A stretch of 64,000 nucleotides of DNA from Hordeum vulgare subsp. vulgare (taxonomy: Eukaryota > Streptophyta > Magnoliopsida > Poales > Poaceae): NCBI RefSeq assembly GCF_904849725.1, contig NC_058518.1, forward strand, positions 512,045,225 through 512,109,224, read 5' to 3'. Position 1 is the stretch's first letter. The number at the start of each line of letters is the position of its first letter. Positions 1 through 9,335 of the stretch are shown in pieces. Below the pieces are notes generated by a model. The model was not told the origin of the DNA. It saw nothing but the letters and a program-made list of their open reading frames with translations, and searched no databases. The position numbers and the translations under genes were made by a program.

Positions 1-507
1 AGTATCACGACTATATAATATGGTGTCTCGAAAATTGGTATAAGAACTTGGCAGCGAACAAAGTAACATTAAAGCAGTATCTTCTTCATCATACGTAACC
101 TCCATTGCAGCTAGATCGGATATGATCTCTTTAAATTCTGAAATATGATTCAAAACGTTACCTCCCTCGGGTAACCTGTGCATGAATAATTTTTGCTTCA
201 GATGCATCTTGCTGGTGAGATCTTTAGTCATGCAAATCCCTTCCAGCTTTAACCATAGAGCGGCGGCAGTTTTCTCGCTCAAAACTTCCTGCAAAAAATT
301 ATTATGCAAATGGAGTTGAATTTGTGACAAAGCCTTACGATCCCTTCTTTTCTCCTCAGCAGTCCAATCCTCAATTCTATTCTTCCCAAAACTATCCAGT
401 GCATCATCGTAGTCGGCCTGCGCCAACAACACCCGCATCTTGACTTGCCATAGGGTAAACCTTGTGTCACGGTCCAGCAGCGGAAGATCATACTTCATGG
501 ATGCCAT
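1..507 (-). CDS. Copia gag polyprotein, N-terminal part (partial)
   Basis: The frame is open for 169 codons from ATG at 507 to the window edge with no stop. It begins MASMKYDLPLLD and holds the LWQVKMRVLL segment, then ADYDDAL and a KTAAALWLKLE stretch, ending near LCSLPSSYTNF. These are hallmarks of the plant copia UBN2/gag region (retrotran_gag_2), which packages the RNA in virus-like particles. The ATG was chosen because it opens the conserved N-terminus; the preceding minus-strand sequence contains an AG acceptor-like site and the leader. The zinc knuckle, protease, integrase and RT are outside the window. Confidence 0.85.
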   Translation of the reverse strand, partial: MASMKYDLPLLDRDTRFTLWQVKMRVLLAQADYDDALDSFGKNRIEDWTAEEKRRDRKALSQIQLHLHNNFLQEVLSEKTAAALWLKLEGICMTKDLTSKMHLKQKLFMHRLPEGGNVLNHISEFKEIISDLAAMEVTYDEEDTALMLLCSLPSSYTNFRDTILYSRDT

Positions 508-1024
508 GAGTAGATAAATCTCTGTACACAAAGTAGTACAAGCCGGTAGAGAAAATTCCTGACAGAATTAATATGCAGAGCAAAAAAACTAGAAACAGTA
601 GCACCTGGTAGCTGAACGTAGCAAGGGAACAAGTAAAACCAAAAACAGCCTGTAGCCTTTTACGTGATGCAGCACTGTTTGCGATCTGACGAGCAGCTAC
701 AGCCTCGGATATTTGGTTGCGTGGAGCAGCAGCAACTTGCGGTAACAGCGGCTCAGCGGCGGCTTCGGCCAGGCAGCGCCTCGGTACTTGGGGCAACCAG
801 CAGCGGCAGCACTCGGCGACTTAGGAACAGCTGGGGCCTCGATCGGTACTCGGCGGATCGACCGGCTGGATCGGTGGAATCGAGGCGGGGAACAGCGGCG
901 GCCTCTGCTTATATGACGCAGCAGCAGAAGAAATTCCTGTCGGTCTCGGATCCGTGACGCGTGCGACGGCGCACGCGTTAGAACCCTAATTTCTCTCGAT
1001 ATGAAATCTTGTATCTTAAACCAT

Positions 1025-1039
1025 AGCTCTGTATACCAC
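1025..1039 (-). promoter_or_regulatory. Primer-binding site (tRNA-iMet type)
   Basis: The minus strand reads GTGGTATACAGAGCT, which is the plant initiator-Met primer site TGGTATCAGAGC with one extra A. It lies one to two bases from the LTR end, where reverse transcription of minus-strand DNA would be primed. Confidence 0.75.
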
Positions 1040-1040
1040 T

Positions 1041-1466
1041 TGTTAGATAAAACGAGATCAACGAGGCACGAGATACACGGATTTTTACGTGAAAACCCTT
1101 GTGGGAGAAAACCACGGACGCACGAAGGCGCAATCACTATGAGGAGGGGTATTACAAGCACGAGACGACAGGCCGTCTTTAGGTGCGACTACATGGAGTA
1201 TATATGAGGGGCAATACATAAGAGTCCTTGGAGGACAAGTAAACGAGTTGTACTCGTACGCGTCGGTACCAACACAAAGGCCCACACCGATTGTACTACG
1301 GCTAGTCCAATACGGTAGAATTTGGATCATAATTTAACATCTAGCAATATAGTACGCTTGGCAGTGGAGTAAACCCCAGATTAAACAATGTGCTAGATAG
1401 TGTTTACCTGAACGAGGTATACCAAGTAACAAAGCTAGTTACATCCAAAGCTTAATGCTCCTAACA
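1041..1466 (-). repeat. 5' LTR of the left-edge copia element
   Basis: The LTR is bounded by 6-bp inverted ends (TGTTAG at its start at 1466, CTAACA at its end at 1041). On the minus strand it holds a TATA-like CATATATACTCC around 1196-1207. Its 3' part has the phrase typical of plant copia R/U5 regions (tgggttttctcccac-like, around 1085-1125). Only one LTR is visible, so its borders rest on the inverted ends and on the adjacent primer site, not on comparison with a partner. Confidence 0.8.
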
Positions 1467-3091
1467 GGAAATGTCTCCAAATCAAGCTAGCTGCGGACAA
1501 ACTTTGGAGCCTGAAAAAATTGGAGGGAAAAAGAGAATGGGAAAAGACAAGAGAAAGAAAGTCATATAGGATAAATTATTACACTGCTCCAAACATATAC
1601 AATACTGCTAATTAAGAAATCTCTTTATTTGTTATTTTAAGTAGCCCACTAATTAGATAAGATACTAAATCAGTGTATCCTCTTTTTGTCAACTGCCTAT
1701 ATCTTTGAAATCATCAAGTTCATGTCATGATATTTTCTTCAAGGACAACAAATAAATTAGGTATGTGATCCAGTAAGAGAAAGGAAATTTAAGAAATTCA
1801 TTCGGAAACTGAGAGGATGTTAGCATTTAATTTTTTTGATGACTGCCTCGACCAAAATCCATATATCTTAGGGGATGCAGGGCACCAATCAAAACCATAT
1901 TAAAGCTTTAGACAAAGAGGTCCAATAAGAATAAAATAAATGCAATAACAAAAATAGGGAGAAGGAAAAGGAAACTAAAGTGTATTGATGCCTCGACGAA
2001 CATAAGACCTCAACACCTTAGCACATATAGTGCAACACGGAGGAATGAAGAAACAATTTGTAGTCCCAAGACTGATGGTGGTTTCTACATTCTTGCATCT
2101 TTAGATGCATTTGTAAGTGGATATATAACGAAACTGCAATAATACAAAGCTAAATAGATTAATACAAAAGGATTAAATAATCAACTCAAGGCATGTATGA
2201 AGATGAAAATTATTTGCATCCGACCCATCAGAATTAGCTTTTGCCATGTAGTTTATGAGCTAAAACTCAGCATTTACTAATCGATAAAAACATCGAGCAT
2301 CATCGGCTATAAAACAAACTACGTTTTCCTAATAAGACAACACATGTATGAAATACTGAAGAAGCAGTCATGAGAAATCTGAACCTTCCTCGGGTTTCCT
2401 TTGTGTAAATAGGAGGCAATTTTGTCTATGTAATCTTGAGAGCTCAAAATGAGCATGAGAAATCTAAACCTTCCTCTGTTTTCTCTCTGTAAACAAGACA
2501 ATTGAAATCCTTTGCCACACATCTGAACCTTCCAAGAAGTTGTTATCTGGATTACACAGAGGCAACAAAAACTACTTTGAAAATTTCATTGATAGCTAGA
2601 TATCTTGGTCCTAACAAGCAAAATAGACAGATATGTTTTCATTTGACAAAAGAATCTGGCATATTTACCTCAGTTTAATGATGCGGCCATCATTGCAAAA
2701 GCTTCAACGGCATCCAAAGTTGGAGCACCCAGCTAAAAGGGACAAGGTACTCTTATCTTGTCATTGTCCGTGCAGATCGAGTCGACGGACGTCATGGCAT
2801 GCGGTGCTTAGCAAGGAGCTATGCGGGAGCAACATCCCCAACCCTAGAATGAGAACCCCTTTATCCTAGAACCACGGGAGTAACATCCAACACAATGACA
2901 CAACCAAATTTGCATCAATAGAGATGTACCAGGAATGTTTCCAGTTTGCTAGTATCAGATGGAAAATAAGCAGTAGATATCACACTTTCTACCTCGGTTA
3001 CTGATGATAAGGATTTTCATATTACCCATAATAACACAATTTGAGTAAGAAAATCTTGAAATGCGAACAAATTAAAATAATAAAAAGCTAC
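1467..3091. other. Unannotated AT-rich intergenic or intronic DNA
   Basis: No LTR, TIR, or long reading frame is visible. The stretch is AT-rich with scattered CCTTCCTC(G/T)-type partial repeats near 2385-2480. It lies downstream (on the minus strand) of two dienelactone-hydrolase exons and might be intronic remains of that captured or broken gene, but none of the later exons of that gene family could be found in it. A short segment at about 2690-2760 (minus) ends in a plausible splice donor (CTGAG/GTAAAT) but is not recognisable. Confidence 0.4.
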
Positions 3092-3519
3092 CTTGGGTGA
3101 TCCATTTTCCTTCAGCCACTTAACTGAAGCCTGAATATCCTTGATTGCACCCGGCCAGTCTAGTCCTTCCATCAGATGTTGTGCCTCAGCTACCTCCAAA
3201 GCAACCTTCCCACGGTACAAACTGAACATAAAAAACGATGTAAACACAAAAGGCATTTGACTGAGCCGTAATATTCTGAGGAAGTATAGTGGCACTCCAT
3301 GAAGCATCCGTTTCATAATACTTCATCTTAATCAAAACAAATGGTGCAAAACAAGGAGCACATGATATCAACATACTCTCGAATAAGTGCCTTGTATCCA
3401 TCATCGATCTGGGAAATATGGATGGCATGATTCTTGACCTCATAATCAATGCCCCACCACTCTTGCAGTACTACAACTCCAGGAGCGTTTTCTTTGCCAA
3501 CAACATATGCATCAAAGGT
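3092..3519 (-). pseudogene. Two-exon fragment of a dienelactone hydrolase-family gene
   Basis: Two exons on the minus strand encode a contiguous stretch of a plant dienelactone hydrolase (carboxymethylenebutenolidase-like, alpha/beta hydrolase). Exon A, 3519-3377, is preceded by AG and followed by GTATGT; it contains FDAYVVGKENAPG and VVVLQEWWGIDYE. Exon B, 3221-3092, is preceded by TTCAG and followed by GTAGC; it contains LYRGKVAL and EGLDWPGAIKDIQ. The two join in phase (codon split GA/T giving Asp). The first exon and all exons after the GSPK segment, including the nucleophile elbow, are missing, so this cannot make a functional enzyme. It is either a relic of a disrupted gene or a fragment carried by a transposon. 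The family call is from recognition. Confidence 0.75.
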
Positions 3520-4360
3520 CTCAAGAAATACAACATCACATCAGTTTATCAGTAAGATGTAGTAAGATATAGAGCAAGAGCAGATAGGTAGCACCAGAGT
3601 CGTGGGCACGACGAGGGGTCGCGAGGGCGGGCGCCTCATGTTTGGGCGCGGGGGCGGAGGAGGTGAGGGAGCGGAGCACGACCAGCGCGGCGACGAGGTT
3701 GGCGAGGCAGACGGCCATGGTGATGCGTCGGTACGAGAACCACCCCGCCGCCGCCGAACGACGCCGCTCGTGCTATGCCTCTCGCCATCTCGCCTCCGTC
3801 CCCTCTGCCGCCATCCCTACCGCCGCTGGCGCGGCATTACGCTCCGCCTCCGCCGCCGCCGCCCCCAATCCGCGAGCTCCTCGCCTCCTCGATCTCGCCC
3901 GCGGCCATAGGAGCACGCACCGCACGGGCCGACATGCCCCGCTACACCCCCGCAACCGGCGCTCCTGTTTCCTTCGTCCCGCCGCTGCCTCCTCTCCCCC
4001 GTGCCCCTGGAGTTTGGCTGCTGCTGCTGCTCACGCGGCGATGCGGCGGTTGCTGCCGACGGGCCCGTGCTGCCGTGAAGACGGCGCGTGATGTGCTGAC
4101 GGGGAAGGAGGGCGAAGGGAGCACGGGGAAGGGGGACGCCACCGGCGCGGCGACCATTATCACGCTGGGACGGAGGAAGGGGTGAGATCGAGAAGGGTTA
4201 CGGTTACGGGAGAGAAAGAGGTGGGATGGCGAAAATAAACCGGTGGAGGGGAGACGAAAAAAACCGGTGACGAAAAAAATCAAGAAGTGATGGACGAAAA
4301 AAGACCGATGAGATCCGGCTACCAACTGCCCCTTTATTAATAGAGACTAGTTCCATTAAA
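3520..4360. other. GC-rich exon-like segment of unknown origin
   Basis: From about 3600 to 4180 the base composition jumps to a GC-rich, CpG-rich state typical of grass first exons. On the minus strand an ATG at 3718 opens a hydrophobic N-terminal-like peptide (MAVCLANLVAALVVLRSL) that ends at a GT donor-like site near 3598. It does not join in frame with the dienelactone-hydrolase exon beginning at 3519. Both strands carry long frames here only because of GC richness. I see no recognisable protein domain. It may be a captured first exon or a CpG-island remnant. Confidence 0.3.
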
Positions 4361-4444
4361 GAAAAAAGGGTACTCCCTCCGATACAAATACTACCCCGAA
4401 TCAGCTGGGCACCAAATCCTGACATATTTCGTACCAATCAACTA

Positions 4445-4606
4445 CTCTTTCCATTCCTAAATATAAGACCTTCTAGAGATTCCATTATGAACAACATACG
4501 AATATATGTAGTCATATTTTAAGATGTAGATTCATTCATTTAATTTGTTCTATATCTAGTTTATAGTGAAATCTCTAAAATGTCTTATATTTAAGAACAA
4601 AAGGAG
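4445..4606. mobile_element. Stowaway-type MITE (Tc1/mariner), 162 bp
   Basis: The element is flanked by TA on both sides (4443-4444 and 4607-4608). Its ends are CTCTTTCCATTCC and the imperfect complement GGAACAAAAGGAG-like end, with inner complementary arms (CTAGAGATTCCATTATG against GTGAAATCTCTAAAATG). The inner phrase ACATACGAATATATGTAGTCATATTTTAAG is split here only to describe it: it is the usual core of a common Triticeae Stowaway. It has no coding capacity and would be mobilised by a mariner transposase in trans. Confidence 0.8.
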
Positions 4607-4783
4607 TAATAATTTAGCAAGCACTTTGCTTGCGTTAATCAAACTAGGAATAGGGAGTGTACTAATAATTTGGCAAGTACTTAGCGTTGGGCATTATTCA
4701 AATCCTGACATGATACTAATACTCCCACTATGAGTAGCCTGACTCAACCAACTATCACAAATTAATGTTAACTTTGTCAAACC
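4607..4783. other. Short spacer between MITE and LINE fragment
   Basis: The spacer is AT-rich. The phrase CAAATCCTGACAT occurs on both sides of the MITE (near 4412 and 4699), which suggests a small local duplication. No gene is visible. Confidence 0.3.
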
Positions 4784-5195
4784 GTAGATGAAAACCTGGA
4801 GCATGCATTGATACATTGTTTTCATGCACGTCGGTTTTCGGAGGAGGCACCAGCTATATTGGATATTGATCTCCCAACACTTCATCCAGCATCTTGGAAA
4901 AAGAATATCTTAAGTGATCCTATGTTCTCCGCTAAAGAGCGAGCAACTATCATCATCATCATGTGGTCTATTTGAACCTCTCGGAACAGATGGACACATG
5001 ACAGTGCGAAATATGATCCGGCTACCTCTATCAGATTTACCAGGGAAGCATTGGCGTTTCTTGAAATCCCCAACCAACATGCAATGATCATGCCGGGTCA
5101 CGGATGGCAGCCGCTCGACGGTGCATTGGTTAAAACAAATACAGACGCATCGGTGCTTCATGCTCAGTAGAGAAGCGGAGCCAGTGGTGTGGTCC
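4784..5195 (+). pseudogene. LINE-type reverse transcriptase tail (zf-RVT and start of RNase H), part 1
   Basis: The plus-strand frame from about 4784 reads like the zinc-binding tail of plant non-LTR reverse transcriptases (ENLEHALIHCFHARRF, then SWKKNILSDP), followed by the IIIIMWSI segment and the start of an RNase H domain (LVKTNTDAS). Two stops break it: TGA after MWSI (normally Trp) and TAG after SVLHAQ. The frame resumes beyond CACTA-1 at 8190. Removing CACTA-1 and one copy of the TCC duplication restores continuity at the GVV/R codons, so this was one sequence before that insertion. It could come from a LINE 3' end or from a host RNase H-like gene derived from one. Confidence 0.72.
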
Positions 5196-5209
5196 CACTG
5201 GTGGAAAAA

Positions 5210-5410
5210 GGGCCTTTGGTCGCGGTTCGCAACTGTCATTAGTCGCGGTTGCGCAACCGCGACCAAATAGGCGCGACTAAAGGCCCCCCCTGTAGTCGCG
5301 GTTGCTTAAGAACCGCAACTAAAGGCCCGTCCACGTGGGCGCCAGGCGGCCGTCGGGGCGGAGGACCTTTAGTCGCGGTTCTTATGGACAACCGCGACTA
5401 AAGGCCGCCG
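5210..5410. repeat. Left subterminal repeats of CACTA-1
   Basis: At least six direct and inverted copies of TTTAGTCGCGGTT occur here, several as hairpins, for example GTCGCGGTTGCGCAACCGCGAC. In En/Spm elements such arrays are binding sites for the element-encoded regulatory protein and transposase. Confidence 0.85.
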
Positions 5411-5660
5411 CAGGTTTAGGGTTTTAGCCCCCCCCCCAAAACCTGTTTTCTATTTAATTTGTATTGTTTTATTTCTTTTGTGCTTTATTTTAATTTTGAA
5501 GGAGTTTCACATATTCTACGGTACTACATACATGCATATGAATGTACAATTTCAAACAAATTTGAAATTAGAACCAAAAAGAATTCAAGAGGAATATACA
5601 ATATATATTCAATATCATCGGATGACCATATACAATTTTGAACAAGTTTCCATACATAAT

Positions 5661-5996
5661 TTAATGCATATAAAGTTCTACGTCCTCGTAATGGTGTTCT
5701 CCTTTAGGATGGAGGACTTCCCTCCTGAACCATCCAGCTAGTTCCTCTTGAAGTGGTCGGAAGCGAGCTTCTGGACTAAGCATCACCCGGAGGTTATTCC
5801 TCTGAGCATTGGTATCACTCGGAACCCGCTCAGAGGTGTATCTCCGGATCATCTCACAGACATAGTATCCACATAGATTGGTCCCCGCTGGCTGAATATC
5901 CCCACCATTCTTAGCCTTTGACCTTTTGAATTCTAGCTCTTTTTTGAATTCACCGACCTTTGTATCTACGAACCGTCTCCAAACCCTACGAGGCAA
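5661..5996 (-). pseudogene. Ulp1-like (C48) protease 3' exons inside CACTA-1
   Basis: The minus-strand frame starts after an AG acceptor near 5990 (CTCGTAG/GGTTTGG) and runs to a stop at 5661. It includes VWRRFVDTKVGEFKK, then QPAGTNLCGYYVCEMI, which matches the Gln/Cys active-site segment of Ulp1/SENP cysteine proteases (catalytic Cys in LCGYY), and a C-terminal helical tail. The exons carrying the catalytic His and Asp are missing; in CACTA-2 they lie upstream. The preceding intron (about 6095 to 5991) is homologous to the CACTA-2 intron at about 9910-9816. The original gene was therefore truncated by the deletion that brought it next to the transposase. Confidence 0.7.
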
Positions 5997-6026
5997 AGAA
6001 AATTAAATGAACAAGAGAGTTATTAG

Positions 6027-7607
6027 TTACTTGATATTAGGAAATGAACGAAATAGGCCGATCGATATAGAGCGCAAATGAATGAAAATAATTACTTCGT
6101 TTATGTCGTGTAAAATGTTTTGGTTGGTGCTCTTTTTATCTTGGGCGATCGTGTAAAATATATTCCCATTTATGTCGTACCCTTGGAAAGTCGTTATAGT
6201 CGAAGATGGTGTCTTGGCCAACATGTACAGCTGATCTACAACATCATTGTCATTCATTAAATGTTTTCTCAACCAACTGCCGAAAGTCTCCATGTGGGCC
6301 TTCCTAATCCAGGATTCAGGCTTCCCCGGGTTGTCCGAGCGTAAAATATTCTTGTGTTTCTCAAAGTACGGAGCCACCAAGCTGGAATTGTTCAGTACAG
6401 TGTGGTGTGCTTCAGTCAGAGAATGGCCGTCCATACATATCGTTGATTTCCTTCCGATCGTGCCTTTTCCACTTAGTCTCCCCTCGTGCCGCGATCGAGG
6501 AAGACCAATCGGCTTAAGGTCAGGAACAAAGTCAACACAAAACTCAATTACCTCCTCATTTCCATAGCCCTTGGCGATGCTTCCTTCTGGCCTAGCACGG
6601 TTACGAACATATTTGTTTAATACTCCCATGAACCTCTCGAAGGGGAACATATTGTGTAGAAATACAGGACCGAGAATGAAAATCTCTTCGACTAGGTGAA
6701 CCAAGAGGTGCGTCATAATCTCTTTGTTCCTGAACAGACGTTTCAACCGTGGTATTATAGGAGCATACCACATCATCTTGGCGGGAACCCTCTTCCTGGG
6801 TTTCTCGCCCTCAACATCGTCACCAGGGTCATCGCCTCTGATATTATAACGCAATGCAGTGCATACCGGGCATTCATTCAAATTCTCGTATTCACCGCGG
6901 TAGAGGATGCAGTCGTTGATGCATGCATGTATCTTCAGAACCTCTAAACCTAGAGGGCAGACAACCTTCTTTGCTTCGTACGTACTGGCGGGCAACTCGT
7001 TATTCTTTGGAAACATATTCTTCAACATTTTCAGCAAGTTTTCAAATGCCGAGTCAGCTACACCTGCCTGTGCCTTCCATTTCAGCAAATCCAGTGTGCA
7101 GCCCAGCTTTTTCAGACCATCATCGCATCCGGGGTACAACGACTTTCTGTGATCCTCTAACATGCGATCCAAATTCTCCCTCTCCTTTTCAGTTTCGCAG
7201 CGTCTCCGTGCATCAGCAATGGTCCGACCAAGATCATTAACGGTCTCATCACGTGCCTCTTCTTCACCTTCACCTTCCCCTTCACCTTCAGCATCCTCCA
7301 TGAAAGTATCACCGAAATGAGCAAGATAGCTTTCATCGATGAAATCATCCCCTTCTTCATCTTCTTCCATTATAACCCCTCTTTCTCCATGCTTGGTCCA
7401 ACAATTATAGCTTGGCATGAAACCGTGCCGAAGCAGGTGCAGGTGAACTTCTCTTGAGGAAGAGTAACCCTTCTGATTCTTACAGTCAACACATGGACAG
7501 ATAACAAAACCCTTCTGCTTGTTCGCATTAGCCACTACGAGGAAATCTTTCAAACCCGTAGTGAACTCGCGGGAGAGTCGGTTACCGTACATCCATTGCC
7601 GATTCAT
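6027..7607 (-). pseudogene. TNP2-type transposase with the central domain deleted
   Basis: The frame opens at ATG 7607 directly after an AG acceptor (ATGCAG/ATGAATCGG), as in CACTA-2, and stays open to 6027. In order it shows the transposase-associated region (QWMYGNRL, CPCVDCKN, HGFMPSYNCWTKHGERG), an acidic linker, the CILYRGEYENLNECPVC zinc-like segment, MWYAPIIPRLKRLFRNKE, then directly the DUF4218 region (HLLVHLVEEI, HNMFPFERFMGVL) and the CMDGHSLTEAHH segment. Compared with CACTA-2, about 440 codons between RNK and IMTHLLV, including the TNP2 (transposase_21) core, are missing in frame. After KKSTNQN the sequence leaves transposase homology and enters the Ulp1-gene intron. No catalytic activity is expected. 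Confidence 0.85.
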
Positions 7608-7965
7608 CTGCATTATTATAATATAAAATATATAATTAACCATCATGCATTTGTTAAACTAACTAGCTATAAACAATAGAAATTAAACAATGAACAACAC
7701 ACATGCATATTTTATCAATGACACACATGCATGAAAGGTTCAAGTTGCTAACCGCGATCGAGGAGGAAAAAATAAATGAGGAAAGTGTGGCTCCAACACT
7801 TCATATCATGTTTGTTTCACGCTCTTGGGGCATTTCATCAAACACCTTGTGTGCATAAGAGGAACCAAAAGCAAACCTACACCCCCTTGTGAAGCTTGTG
7901 AAGAGAAGTGGCACCCAATGGCTAAGTGAGTGTGCTGAACTGGTATATATAGGGGATGAGATTTA
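7608..7965 (-). promoter_or_regulatory. CACTA-1 promoter, leader and 5' intron
   Basis: A TATATATA box (7944-7951, minus) lies just inside the right subterminal repeats, followed by about 340 nt of leader and intron ending at the acceptor before the transposase ATG. CACTA-2 has the same arrangement (TATATATA at 20387-20394), which supports this being the transposase promoter. Confidence 0.6.
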
Positions 7966-7967
7966 GT

Positions 7968-8150
7968 CGCGGTTGGCGTGGCCAACCGCGACTAAAGACC
8001 TTTAGTCGCGGTTGGCCTGGCCAACCGCGACTAAAGCCCCTCACGTGCACCAGCTGGCCACCGAGCGCCCTGGGCCCAGGACTTTGGTCGCGGTTCGTCT
8101 TCCGAACCGCGACTAAAGAATTCATTAGTCGCGGTTCCTACAGTTTCGCG
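7968..8150. repeat. Right subterminal repeats of CACTA-1
   Basis: Several inverted pairs occur, including a near-perfect hairpin built from TTTAGTCGCGGTTGGC and its complement separated by two bases, and a second one beside it. They mirror the left cluster. Confidence 0.85.
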
Positions 8151-8189
8151 ACTTATGGGGCTGGACGGAAGCCTCTTTTTCTACCAGTG

Positions 8190-8628
8190 TCCGCTCTCGT
8201 TCTTCCTTATTGGGTGCATGGTGTAAGCCCCATCCGGGGATTACTGACCCAATGATCGTCGAAGCTCTAGTCCTACGTGATGGTGTCATCTTCGCAAATC
8301 TTCGTGGATGCACTAAAGTGGTGATGGAGATGGACTGTCTGGAGATTGTAAATCTCTGGCACACTCGCCGCAATGGTCGCTCGGTTGTGGCATCTATTTT
8401 TGTTAAGATTGAAGAGCTAGCTCAGTCCCATTCATCCTTTGTAATTTAGCATGTACTAAGAGCAGTAAATGGTCCAGCTCACTTATGTGCTAAGCGTGCT
8501 TGCACTGTGACTGTCATTGAGAGCTGGCTCATTGAGAATCCGAGTTTTCTTGTTAGCAGCCTGTTGGCTGACTGTCCAGCGAACACATTTTCTAAATAAA
8601 GGTCTAAGTTTCCACGCAAAAAAGAAAA
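8190..8628 (+). pseudogene. LINE-type RNase H domain, part 2, with short A-rich tail
   Basis: This continues the sequence interrupted by CACTA-1: GAWCKPHPGITDPMI, EALVLRDGVIFANLRG, VVMEMDCLEIVNLW and, after one TAG, HVLRAVNGPAHLCAKRAC. It is the RVT_3/RNase H domain found at the C-terminus of many plant non-LTR elements. A stop (TAG near 8447) interrupts it, and the terminal stop lies near 8597. An A-rich run (CGCAAAAAAG) near 8616-8624 may be the remains of a LINE poly-A tail. Confidence 0.7.
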
Positions 8629-8911
8629 CTAGCACAAATTAATTATCCAGCCTTCTCTCCTTGCACATGGCTCTCTAGCTCTTCGTCTTCCACGAACCTC
8701 AGGCACACTTCCCTTCTCAAATAACAAATCCTCATCATGTTTCACTCTTTCCTAATTTTCCATTCTCAATCCCCACCTATTATTTATTTTCCGCAAATAC
8801 ACAACGCCTATGTATCTTTTATTGATAGAAGGAATTAGAATGGATACAATTCATAATACGAACGCAAGGACGTGCAAACATGGTGTCTGGAGGAAAGGAA
8901 CAAAGGGATAT
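8629..8911. other. Spacer left of CACTA-2
   Basis: AT-rich sequence with no gene or repeat end recognised. It forms the left flank of the CACTA-2 insertion; its last three bases (TAT, 8909-8911) recur right of the element. Confidence 0.35.
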
Positions 8912-8927
8912 ACTAGTGGGGACGGGG

Positions 8928-9078
8928 CCTTTAGCCTCGGCCCGTAAGGGGGACTAAAGGGCCTTTAGTCCCGCCCCTGTTACAAGCCGGGACTAAAGGT
9001 GCTCCACGTGGGCGCCTCGTAGCGCCCCAGGGGCAGGACCTTTAGTCCCGGTTCGTTACATGGGTCGGGACTAAAGAG
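8928..9078. repeat. Left subterminal repeats of CACTA-2
   Basis: Four copies of the TTTAGTCCCGG type in both orientations (for example CTTTAGTCCCGGTTCGTT and GGGACTAAAG) sit within 170 bp of the left end. Confidence 0.85.
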
Positions 9079-9335
9079 TTTCAGATTTTGCTTACTTTTG
9101 GTTTTTTTTTGAATGAAATTATTTTTGGGTTTTAGGGTTTTAGGGTTTAGGTGTTCGGGAGATTAACATGATGCCTCGTTTGGTGTTCGGGAATTAGTTT
9201 TCATATAATTTAAATAGAAATAATTATGCATATATATAAGATTAACTTATCTTACAAGCGAGCATATATATACAATTATATGGAGATCTGAATTATCGGG
9301 ACTAGAGCCCGTCTATTCGATTACATGGACGAACA

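Larger units (their letters stand above)
1..1466 (-). mobile_element. Ty1/copia retrotransposon, 5' part (LTR, PBS, leader, gag)
   Basis: Minus-oriented LTR retrotransposon cut by the left window edge. Read on the minus strand it has a 426-bp LTR (1466 to 1041) with TGTTAG/CTAACA ends, a primer-binding site just inside it, a leader of about 530 nt, and a gag reading frame still open at position 1. The rest of pol and the 3' LTR lie outside the window, so intactness and target-site duplication cannot be judged. The five bases outside the LTR (1467-1471) are GGAAA. The gag type and initiator-Met primer site identify Ty1/copia; I do not assign a family name. Confidence 0.88.
5196..8189 (-). mobile_element. 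CACTA-1: En/Spm transposon deletion derivative, 2,994 bp, TSD TCC
   Basis: The left end CACTGGTGGAAAAAGGG (5196) and right end CTTTTTCTACCAGTG (8189) are inverted and carry the CACTG terminus of this superfamily. A 3-bp target duplication TCC flanks it (5193-5195 and 8190-8192). Both ends have subterminal inverted repeats of the TTTAGTCGCGGTT type. Inside, on the minus strand, are a TATA box, a 5' intron, a transposase frame lacking its catalytic part, and the last exons of an Ulp1-like gene. The element sits inside a LINE RNase H fragment. It would need a transposase supplied in trans. Confidence 0.93.

Noticed and set aside
3602..4185. Overlapping plus-strand ORFs of 102-149 codons
   Set aside because: GC-rich shadow frames; no domain and no splice context.
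4374..4400. CTCCCTCCGATACAAATACT as a second Stowaway MITE
   Set aside because: Only one end is present; no matching inverted end within 500 bp.
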